Shown in pieces: positions 55,340-62,512 of a stretch of 64,000 nucleotides of DNA. The position numbers were made by a program, and so were the translations under genes. Position 1 is the first letter of the stretch. Every line of letters starts with the position of its first letter. This stretch comes from HXMU1420-2 sp017643305 (GTDB lineage Bacteria; Pseudomonadota; Alphaproteobacteria; Rhodobacterales; Rhodobacteraceae). Below the pieces are notes generated by a model, which worked only from the letters and a program-made list of their open reading frames with translations, had not been told where the DNA came from and did no database searches. The stretch spans positions 3,658,001 through 3,722,000 of the forward strand of contig OZ244249.1 in assembly GCA_965217135.1 (NCBI GenBank). The letters are read 5' to 3'.

Positions 55340-56007
55340 TTTTGGTCCTCTCTCCAATGCTGCCGGGCATAGGTGGTAAATGTTTCAACCTCGCCGGGCT
55401 GTGCGGGTTGTCCGGTGAAGATCAGCAGATAATGCGACACCCGCGCCATGCGGTCCTCCAGTGTTTCACCCAACTGGGCCAGATCATAGCCGATCTGCAT
55501 GTAGTACAGCGCGCGGGCACGCGCCCCGGCTTCAGCCGTGTCGTAGCCATACCGCGCGAACATGGCAGTCAACGCATCCAACCGCTCCGCATCGGATGCA
55601 TCCAATGCGGCGCGCACTTTGTCCGCTCGGCGGGCCCAGTCGCGCACAGCAAAATCCAGCGCGGTGTTGAACAGGCGAGGGTTGGCGACACAGTGCCAGA
55701 CATTCAGAACGGCTGCGGTGATCGTTGCAGCGGGCGCGTTAGCCTGCCCGATAAAGGCAGTGGTGTTCGTGGCCCACCAATGGTGCAGCAGCGTGTCCAG
55801 CAGGTCCTGCCGCGATTTGAAATACCAGTAGAACGACGAGCGGGACACGCCCATTTGTTCAGCCAGCGCCAGCACCTTGACCCGTTCCACCCCGTCCGAC
55901 ACCAGCACGTCCAGCGCCATCGCCACCCAATCCACCTTGGTCACTTTGACATTGCCGCTCAGCGGTTCGGCGGCGGGGTCGTCACGGTGGAGGATGGGTT
56001 TGGTCAT
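55336..56007 (-). CDS. TetR-family transcriptional regulator
   Basis: The 223-residue product has an N-terminal helix-turn-helix typical of TetR (VKVLALAEQMGVSRSSFYWYFKSRQDLLD, in part: LAEQMGVSRSSFYWYF, about residues 48-63) and a helical C-terminal effector domain. It lies inside the operon, 1 base after the MttB-like gene and overlapping the next by 4 bases, so it is likely to control this operon in response to its substrate. Confidence 0.92.
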   Translation of the reverse strand: MTKPILHRDDPAAEPLSGNVKVTKVDWVAMALDVLVSDGVERVKVLALAEQMGVSRSSFYWYFKSRQDLLDTLLHHWWATNTTAFIGQANAPAATITAAVLNVWHCVANPRLFNTALDFAVRDWARRADKVRAALDASDAERLDALTAMFARYGYDTAEAGARARALYYMQIGYDLAQLGETLEDRMARVSHYLLIFTGQPAQPGEVETFTTYARQHWREDQK

Positions 56008-56008
56008 G

Positions 56009-57538
56009 TCAGCTCACCGGGGCCGCGCCGCCGCCGGCGGTACGGCGCGCGATAAAGTCCTGCAGATCGCCGATCCGGTCTGCGCTGTGGTCTGGCGGAG
56101 TGAACGCGGCCAGACGTTCCTGCCAGATCGCCGTGGCCCGTTCCTGCGCATCATTTGCGCCTGCGTTCTGCCATGTGCCGTAATTGGACCAGTCCCAGCT
56201 GAGCGGTTCCCAGAATTCGGTCTGGTAGCGGTCCATCGTGTGTTGCGCACCAAAGAAATGGCCACCCGGCTGTACCTCCCGCAAGGCATCCAGCCCGATG
56301 GCATCCTCATCCGCGGCGGCAGCAGTGCAGAGCTCGGCAAAAGTGTTGACCATGTCCATGTCGGTGATCAGCTTTTCGTAGCCCACGGTCAGCCCACCTT
56401 CGAGCCAACCTGCCGCGTGGATCACGACCGTTGCCCCTGCCAGAACCGCGCCCCAGCCGCTGATTTCTGTTTCATGCGCGGCCTGCGCATCCGCCACGTT
56501 CGCTGCCGAGCCTGCCGCACAGCGCCATGGCAGCCCAATCAGACGCGCCAGTTGCCCGGCTCCAAGCGAGGCTTTGACCTGCTCAGGTGTGCCAAACGCT
56601 GGTGCACCCGATTTCATGTCGACGTTGGAGGTGAAGGTGCCATAGGTCACCGGCGCACCGGGGCGGGCCAGCTGCGTCAGCGTGATCGCTGCCAGCGCCT
56701 CGGCATGGGACAAGGTCAGCGCGCCCGCCACCGTGATCGGAGCCATCGCCCCCATCAAGGTAAACGGCGTGACGATGATAGGCTGACCATAGCGAGCGAA
56801 GTCGATCAGCCCCTGTGCCATCGGCACGTCGATCTGGCGGGGGGAATTGGTGTTGACGATGGTGTAAAGCTGGGGCTTGGTGCGGAATTCATCATCCGAG
56901 AGCCCGCGAAAATCGCGGATCATCTCGAAACATTCCATCGCCTGCGGCGTGCCGCGCGCATAGGCAAAGATGACTTTGTCGCTCTGGGTCAGCGCAACTT
57001 CGGTCATGGCATAGTGGCGCAAGTGGATAGGGATGTCCTGTGGTTCGACCAGCGGGGGTACCATTTGCAGGGCATCGAAGCCCTGGGTCAGTTGCACCAG
57101 TTCGCGGAAATCCTTCAGCGTGCCGGGGCGGCGGCCGCGTTGGCGATCGGTCGCATGAGGCGCACCTGCACCGGGTTGAAAGATTAGCGATCCCAGTTCA
57201 ACGGTGATGTCCCGGTCCGACACCGCGCCATGCATGCGGAAGGATCTGGGCGCGCTGGCCAGCGCCGCCTGTACGAGGTCGCGCCCGATATAAACCATGT
57301 CATCGTCGGCCAGCGTCGCGCCCGCCTTGACCAGCAGGTCGCGTGCTTCGGGCAGGAGGACCTTGATGCCCAACTCCTCCAGCACTTGCAGGGCAGTGAG
57401 GTGCATCACCTCAATCCGGTCTTCGGTAAAGACAGCAATGGGCGGGAACGGGTTGCGCAGGTTGCGATAGTCCACCGACCGCACCGGCGCGGCAGCACCG
57501 CCACGCCGCCGGCCGCGCCGGGTGCCTGACCCCCTCAT
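56009..57538 (-). CDS. trimethylamine methyltransferase (MttB) superfamily protein
   Basis: The 509-residue product has the length and pattern of MttB-superfamily proteins: an Arg/Gly-rich start, then LRNPFPPIAVF, FQPGAGAPHATD, LREVQPGGHFFGAQHTM and a YQTEFWEPLSW end. There is no in-frame amber, so this is a non-pyrrolysine member, as are the glycine-betaine-type demethylases. The family moves a methyl group from a quaternary amine to a corrinoid protein. No corrinoid protein is encoded nearby. The start overlaps the stop of the upstream FAD-GcvT gene (ATGA). The amine used is not known. Confidence 0.87.
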   Translation of the reverse strand: MRGSGTRRGRRRGGAAAPVRSVDYRNLRNPFPPIAVFTEDRIEVMHLTALQVLEELGIKVLLPEARDLLVKAGATLADDDMVYIGRDLVQAALASAPRSFRMHGAVSDRDITVELGSLIFQPGAGAPHATDRQRGRRPGTLKDFRELVQLTQGFDALQMVPPLVEPQDIPIHLRHYAMTEVALTQSDKVIFAYARGTPQAMECFEMIRDFRGLSDDEFRTKPQLYTIVNTNSPRQIDVPMAQGLIDFARYGQPIIVTPFTLMGAMAPITVAGALTLSHAEALAAITLTQLARPGAPVTYGTFTSNVDMKSGAPAFGTPEQVKASLGAGQLARLIGLPWRCAAGSAANVADAQAAHETEISGWGAVLAGATVVIHAAGWLEGGLTVGYEKLITDMDMVNTFAELCTAAAADEDAIGLDALREVQPGGHFFGAQHTMDRYQTEFWEPLSWDWSNYGTWQNAGANDAQERATAIWQERLAAFTPPDHSADRIGDLQDFIARRTAGGGAAPVS

Positions 57539-59943
57539 CCCCTCATTGCCCGACCTTGCGGGTCGTAGGGCGACGGCGCAATTACCGTGGCAGGTCGTTC
57601 CACACCCACCACATGCACCGACAACGCGGTGCCCGGTTCGGCCTTTTCCGCGTCCACCAGCGCCATGGCGAGAGATGTGTTGGTATAGTGGCCATAGCCG
57701 CCCGAGGTCACGAACCCCACCAGCGTGCCATCTGACCAGACCGGTTCATACCCGCTGGCATCCGCATCCTGTGCGTCCACCTGCAAGGTCACCAGTTTGC
57801 GTGCAGGGCCATTGCCATCGCGTTCGGCCAGGGCGGCGCCACGCCCGACAAAGTCACCCTTGTCCCATGCAATCCAACGGTCCATACCGGTCATTCCCGG
57901 CGTATAGTCCTGCCGGAATTCAGCAGACCAGATACCAAAGCTCTTTTCCAGCCGGGTCGACAGCATCGCGTTGAATCCGCATTCGCGAATGCCTTCTTCC
58001 GCACCTGCGTCCAGCAGTAGTCGACGTAAGGCCACATGGTCGCCATAGCGGCAGTTGATTTCATAACCCATCTCACCGGTCACAGACATGCGCGCGACGC
58101 GGGTCCGGATCAGGCCAATGTCGAAATCCCCGCAGCCCATAAAGGGCAGACCGGAAACATCCTGTTCCGCCACCTTTTCGATCACCATCTTGGATTTGGG
58201 GCCGACGACGCCAAAGCCGCACATCTCTTCGCCCAGGTCGCGGACGGAGACGCCTTCCATCCGGTGGTCGTGGAACCACCGCATATGCCAGGACCGCAGG
58301 TAGTAAGAGCCCATGATCCACCAGGTCCCATCACCCCAGTTCAGCACGGTCAGGTCGCCCTTGAGCCGCCCGGTTTCACCCAGCATAGGCGCCAGCTTGG
58401 CCCGGCCCGGCGCAGGCAGTTTAGAGGCCATGAGCCAGTCCAGCCACTTTTCAGCATTCGGGCCGGTCACCTCGTAGCGGGAGAAGCCAGTGATATCCAT
58501 CAGCCCCACGCCTTCGCGGATGGCCTTGCATTCTTCAGCTACGATGTCGTGCGCGTTCGACCGTTTCAGCGTCAGGTTTTCTTCGAAATCCTTGGACGGC
58601 GCGAAATATAGCGGCACTTCCAGATCCCAGCTCACGCCCCAGCGACATCCCGCTTCGGTCATTGCGTCATGGGCCGGGGCCATTTTCAGCGGGCGACCGG
58701 CGGGCAGTTGTTCGTTCGGATAGGACATCACGAACCGGCGGGAATAAAATTGCCCGGTGGTTTCGCGGATATAGCGTTTGTTTTCGGCGTATTTACCGTA
58801 GCGGGCCACGTCCATGGACCATGCATCTGCTTCTGGTTCCCCATGGATCATCCATTCGGCCAGCGTTTTGCCCACGCCACCGCCCTGCAGGAACCCGGCC
58901 ATGACCGCGCAGGCGCACCAGTAGCCTGGCTTGCCCTGTACCGGCCCCACCAACGGGTTGCCGTCAGGAGAGAAGGTGAAGGCCCCGTTCACCCATGTCT
59001 TGATTCCCACGTCCTGAATTGAAGGGTAACGTTCAAATCCAAGCGTCAGCTCGTTCTCGATGCGGTCCAGCTGTTCCTGGAACAGTTCTTCGCCATAGTG
59101 CCACGGCGCACCATCCATGGCCCAGTGTTCGTGGTCGATCTCATAAATCCCAACCAATACGCCCTTCTGGTCCTGTCGCATGTAGGTGAAACCTTCGAGG
59201 TCTACGGTCATCGGCATTTCGAAATCGGATGCAGCCACTTCAGGAATCATGTCGGTCACCAGATAGTGGTGTTTCAGCGGCGACACTGGCAGTTCGATCC
59301 CCGCCATGCGCCCAACTTGTTTAGCCCAGAGCCCACCTGCGTTGACCACGTGTTCGCAGGTGATGTCACCCTTATTGGTTTTCACGATCCAGCCATCCTT
59401 CGACTGGACCAGTGCATCGACCTTGGTTTCCTCGTAGTACTCCGCCCCACGTTTGCGGGCGGCAGTGGCATAGGCCTGAACGGTGCCGGTGGTGTCGATA
59501 TACCCTTCACGATCCGCCCACATCGCGCCGATCACACCGTCGGTGGACATGATCGGACAACGCTTCTGCGCCTCTTCCGGTGTCAACAATTCGCAATCGT
59601 CGATGCCGATGGACTGGAAGATACGGTAGTTGGCCTGCAGCCATTCCCATCGTTCCGGCGTGCCCGCCAGCGTCAGGCCGCCGGTCATGTGCAGCCCAAT
59701 ATTCTGGCCACTTTCTTTTTCGATCTCGCTGAGCAGGTCGATGGTATAGGCTTGCAGCGATGCCATATTCGGATCGGCGTTCAGCGCGTGAATGCCACCT
59801 GCTGCGTGCCACGATGATCCCGACGCCAGCCGCCGACGTTCCAACATCACAACATCGGTCCAGCCGAACTTGGCAAGGTGATACAACACCGAGGATCCAA
59901 CGACGCCCCCTCCGATGACCACAACGCGATAGTGCGATTTCAT
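57535..59943 (-). CDS. FAD oxidoreductase-GcvT fusion (dimethylglycine/sarcosine dehydrogenase-like)
   Basis: From ATG 59943 (AGGAGGG 7 bases upstream) the product has 802 residues. The N-terminal DAO domain has VVVIGGGVVGSSVLYHLAKFG and the covalent-FAD-type GSSWHAAGG. Residues about 390-440 form a linker. The C-terminal half is a GcvT aminomethyltransferase-like domain (VGLMDITGFSRYEVTG, SVTGEMGYEI, KGDFVGRGAAL). Such fusions demethylate N-methyl amines and pass the one-carbon unit to tetrahydrofolate. It is first in the four-gene operon and likely to set its role in methylated-amine or betaine use. Confidence 0.9.
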   Translation of the reverse strand: MKSHYRVVVIGGGVVGSSVLYHLAKFGWTDVVMLERRRLASGSSWHAAGGIHALNADPNMASLQAYTIDLLSEIEKESGQNIGLHMTGGLTLAGTPERWEWLQANYRIFQSIGIDDCELLTPEEAQKRCPIMSTDGVIGAMWADREGYIDTTGTVQAYATAARKRGAEYYEETKVDALVQSKDGWIVKTNKGDITCEHVVNAGGLWAKQVGRMAGIELPVSPLKHHYLVTDMIPEVAASDFEMPMTVDLEGFTYMRQDQKGVLVGIYEIDHEHWAMDGAPWHYGEELFQEQLDRIENELTLGFERYPSIQDVGIKTWVNGAFTFSPDGNPLVGPVQGKPGYWCACAVMAGFLQGGGVGKTLAEWMIHGEPEADAWSMDVARYGKYAENKRYIRETTGQFYSRRFVMSYPNEQLPAGRPLKMAPAHDAMTEAGCRWGVSWDLEVPLYFAPSKDFEENLTLKRSNAHDIVAEECKAIREGVGLMDITGFSRYEVTGPNAEKWLDWLMASKLPAPGRAKLAPMLGETGRLKGDLTVLNWGDGTWWIMGSYYLRSWHMRWFHDHRMEGVSVRDLGEEMCGFGVVGPKSKMVIEKVAEQDVSGLPFMGCGDFDIGLIRTRVARMSVTGEMGYEINCRYGDHVALRRLLLDAGAEEGIRECGFNAMLSTRLEKSFGIWSAEFRQDYTPGMTGMDRWIAWDKGDFVGRGAALAERDGNGPARKLVTLQVDAQDADASGYEPVWSDGTLVGFVTSGGYGHYTNTSLAMALVDAEKAEPGTALSVHVVGVERPATVIAPSPYDPQGRAMRG

Positions 59944-60092
59944 GACGACCCTCCTGGTGTTGCCAAGCTGCAGCGCAGCACTGGACATGTATGTACAGTT
60001 CTAATTCTAGAAACCAATTTCCGTCATGCGTCAACAGCGGAGTTTGGCTGTCGCTCAGCGCCAAAGGTTGGTTTGTGAGATCGCTTCCAGCG

Positions 60093-60434
60093 TCAGTTCA
60101 CCCCAGCCGCGCGGAACACCTGTTCGCGGGGCAGAACAGTCAAATCGAACCGTTCAACCCAAATGTCGGATATACCCAATCCGCCGAAGGAACCGCGTGT
60201 ATCGGGCCGCTCAGCCATTTTGCCCAAGCGCTCCAGCAACTGCGCCTGTGCGCTGCCGCCTCGTGTTGGCCCGCTGTCGCAGGTTTCGACCAGCCCTGCC
60301 AATCGCAGGGCTTCTCCGTTGCGGGCCGCTTCGGAGACGATGACGTAGACCCGTTGGTCCCCGGCAGAATACAAGCCACCGGGGCAGTCGGAGCAGATAC
60401 CCTCGCCAGCACGGATATTGATAGCATCGACCTG
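60093..60434 (-). pseudogene. C-terminal-looking fragment of an unidentified protein
   Basis: Open on the minus strand from a stop at 60435-60437 to the stop at 60093, about 113 codons. The only start-like codon in it is TTG 60374. It reads plausibly as protein (QRVYVIVSEAARNGEALRL, GLGISDIWVERFDL, LPREQVFRAAGVN). I do not recognise it. It meets the plus-strand fragment at 60390 head to head, and both lack an N-terminal half, so a rearrangement is likely. Confidence 0.35.
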
Positions 60435-60761
60435 TCAGAACTGGGCGAAGACATGCTGGCCCACAGCTATTTCGCCAACGACAAGTCTGCACTCGCCGAC
60501 ATGGTCACGCTGTTCTGGCGCGACGCAGACCCGGACCGCCGCTGCGGGTTAGAAAAGACACCGGAAACAGCCGCCGGTGTAGGCATCTGGCAATACAAGC
60601 AGGGCACTTGCGCCACCGAGGGCCTGATCAACGCCATTGCGCATCTGCGTCAGGCCAAGGTGGAAACCGTTCCCGAAGCGCTGACCGCGCTGTCCGAAGC
60701 TGCGAAAGATCCGTTTGTCCGGTCCAAGCTGGAACCGGTGATCGCACGCATTCTGGAATGA
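60390..60761 (+). pseudogene. C-terminal fragment of a probable alpha/beta-hydrolase (DUF900-like)
   Basis: From about 60390 the plus strand reads DIDSIDLSELGEDMLAHSYF and ANDKSALADMVTLFWRD, CGLE, then a helical end PVIARILE. The LGxxxLxHSYFANDxSALxD pattern is like the C-terminus of DUF900-type hydrolases. The frame is open back to 59991, but that part is antisense to the opposing fragment and does not look like a hydrolase; no GxSxG elbow exists. The gene therefore seems to have lost its N-terminal two thirds. Confidence 0.45.
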
Positions 60762-61129
60762 TCCGCGCCCAAAACGTATCACAGAGAATGAACCGCGCGA
60801 ATGAAAGGTAGCCGATCAGCAACCAGACCACGCCCCCACCCCCACCGGGGATGGGCATAAAGCAGGCGATGCCAAAGCATGTCCAACCGCCTGTGCAAGG
60901 TCATACAAATTGAGCAAGCAGCGCGCATATCCAACCGCGACTCGATTGCTGTGCCGCAGCCTTTCGTAACCTGCAACCGCTTTAGTCCACTCACCGCCAC
61001 GCCCCATAAAACCAGCAACGCAGCGTTTGGGAAAACAGGCTGACAATAACTTGATCGCGCGGCACAAACCTAAGCAAGGCAAGCGCGTCACAAGGTGTTA
61101 TGTTCACTTGAACCATTGAAAGGCTGGCG
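60762..61129. other. 368-bp gap without a recognised gene
   Basis: Several short overlapping frames occur on both strands, none with a ribosome binding site plus a convincing sequence. One minus-strand frame (60628-60858) has a hydrophobic GGGGGVVWLLIGYLSF stretch but no support. The region probably carries the promoter of the rhodanese gene; AAAGG lies 7 bases before its ATG. Confidence 0.5.
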
Positions 61130-61621
61130 ATGACCACAAAGATTGACAGCACAGGTGCTCCAATGTCCCGGCGGACCTTGCTTCTGCTCGCCGGTGCTGG
61201 TGCGGTGCTGGCTGTCGCGTCCTACCGGTACCTGCGCGGTGCGGCCCAAGCCCCCGGCCAGCGCCTGACCGTGCATCAGGCCCACAAACAGGCGCAAGCC
61301 GGGACTGTCACGCTGATCGATATTCGGCGACCGGGGGAATGGAAGGAAACCGGGATCGGTGAAGGCGCCGTGCCTATCGATCTGCGTCGTCCCGACTTTG
61401 TTGAGGCGTTGCTGACCACCGTACAGGGCGACCCCAGCCGCCCGGTGGCGTTGATCTGTGCCAAAGGGGTGCGGTCCCGACACTTGGCCAAGGCCCTGAC
61501 CGATGTCGGGTTCGCCCACATTCTGGATGTACCCGAGGGCATGCTGGGATCGGCCTCCGGCCCGGGCTGGCTGGCGCAGGGTTTGCCAGTAGTGGCTTAC
61601 GAAGAGGATCGAAACGGGTGA
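61130..61621 (+). CDS. membrane-anchored or Tat-exported rhodanese-domain protein
   Basis: The 163-residue product has an N-terminal hydrophobic segment preceded by SRRTLLLL, like a Tat signal or signal anchor (residues 13-32). One rhodanese domain follows (about 45-155): VTLIDIRRPGEWKETG and the active-site loop ICAKGVRS with the nucleophilic Cys. Rhodaneses transfer or sense sulfane sulfur. The start may be ATG 61130 or 61163. Its stop overlaps the next start (GTGA). Confidence 0.85.
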   Translation: MTTKIDSTGAPMSRRTLLLLAGAGAVLAVASYRYLRGAAQAPGQRLTVHQAHKQAQAGTVTLIDIRRPGEWKETGIGEGAVPIDLRRPDFVEALLTTVQGDPSRPVALICAKGVRSRHLAKALTDVGFAHILDVPEGMLGSASGPGWLAQGLPVVAYEEDRNG

Positions 61622-62442
61622 AACTCAGCCTTGCGGCACTGATGTTGATTGTGTCGGCTTCCCTCTCTGCGGCCTGCGGGACACCATCTTCGTTGTGCAA
61701 GATCGACCGCGGCGCATACCGCGTCGCCCTACCGGAAACCGTGACACCGGACACACCTTTGATGGTCTTTCTGCACGGCTATGGCGGATCGTCAAAAGGC
61801 ACCATGGGCAACCGGCGGCTGGTGGCACCGATGCTGGCCCGCGGCTGGGCCGTCGTCGCACCCGAAGGGCTACCGCGTGGCGGCGACGGACCGCGAAGCT
61901 GGACCTTTTTCCCCGGCTGGGAAGGACGCGATGAAGCAAAATTTCTGCGCGCCGTGGCAGATGATGCCGCAGCCCAGTTGGGTCTGAACCGCGCGAAAAC
62001 TGTGCTGAGCGGCTTCTCGGCCGGGGGGTTCATGGTGAACTACCTTGCTTGCGCCGAACCGGCGAACTTCGCGGCCTATGCGCCCGTTGCGGGCGGATTC
62101 TGGCGACCGCACCCGACCAAATGCGCCGGGCCGGTCAAACTCCTGCACACCCACGGCTGGGTCGATCCCACCGTGCCGCTGGAAGGCCGCAAACTGCGCG
62201 GCGGCGCGTTTCAACAAGGCGACATTTTCGCAGGTTTGGAGATCTGGCGCAGCGCAAATGGCTGCTCGGACGAGAAACCGTCTAGCTATAACCAGACCGG
62301 CCCATTCCTACGCCGCAGTTGGAAGACATGCGCACCAGACAGCGCGCTGGAATTCGCGCTTTGGCCCGGAGGTCACACTTTGCCTGATGGCTGGGCCGAC
62401 ATGGTGGTGGATTGGTACGAAGCAGTCGTTGAACCGAACTGA
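61618..62442 (+). CDS. secreted PHB-depolymerase/feruloyl-esterase-like hydrolase
   Basis: The 274-residue product starts with GTG and has a signal peptide (about 1-19; SAACG suggests a lipoprotein-type cleavage before Cys). It has HGYGGS near residue 53, the nucleophile motif LSGFSAGGFMVNYL, the Asp region HTHGWVDPTVPL and the catalytic His in WPGGHTLPDGW. This is the LpqC-like polyhydroxybutyrate depolymerase/esterase group. It is coupled by a 4-base overlap to the rhodanese gene. Confidence 0.85.
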   Translation: MKLSLAALMLIVSASLSAACGTPSSLCKIDRGAYRVALPETVTPDTPLMVFLHGYGGSSKGTMGNRRLVAPMLARGWAVVAPEGLPRGGDGPRSWTFFPGWEGRDEAKFLRAVADDAAAQLGLNRAKTVLSGFSAGGFMVNYLACAEPANFAAYAPVAGGFWRPHPTKCAGPVKLLHTHGWVDPTVPLEGRKLRGGAFQQGDIFAGLEIWRSANGCSDEKPSSYNQTGPFLRRSWKTCAPDSALEFALWPGGHTLPDGWADMVVDWYEAVVEPN

Positions 62443-62448
62443 AGCACC

Positions 62449-62511
62449 CAATTCATTGATGAATTGAGTGAGAATTTTGCAAAATTCTCACCCGATTTTT
62501 TGCAAAAATCG
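62449..62511. repeat. three tandem AT-rich palindromes between convergent genes
   Basis: Three hairpins in 63 bases: CAATTCA/TGAATTG (62449-62466), a perfect 24-bp palindrome centred on TTTTGCAAAA (62468-62491), and CGATTTTT/AAAAATCG with loop TGC (62493-62511). They fill the gap between the convergent esterase and opgH genes and can act as terminators for both; the third touches the opgH stop codon region. The pattern resembles an interspersed palindromic repeat. Confidence 0.7.
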
Positions 62512-62512
62512 T

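Noticed and set aside
56009..57538. Pyrrolysine-type MttB, with the amber at 4764 read as further evidence of amber decoding
   Set aside because: The MttB-like frame has no internal TAG and no pyl genes are seen. The amber in the protease gene is better explained by mutation or error.
60628..60858. Small membrane protein with a GGGGGVVWLLIGYLSF stretch on the minus strand
   Set aside because: No ribosome binding site, it runs antisense into the hydrolase fragment, and the hydrophobic stretch comes from a C-rich run.
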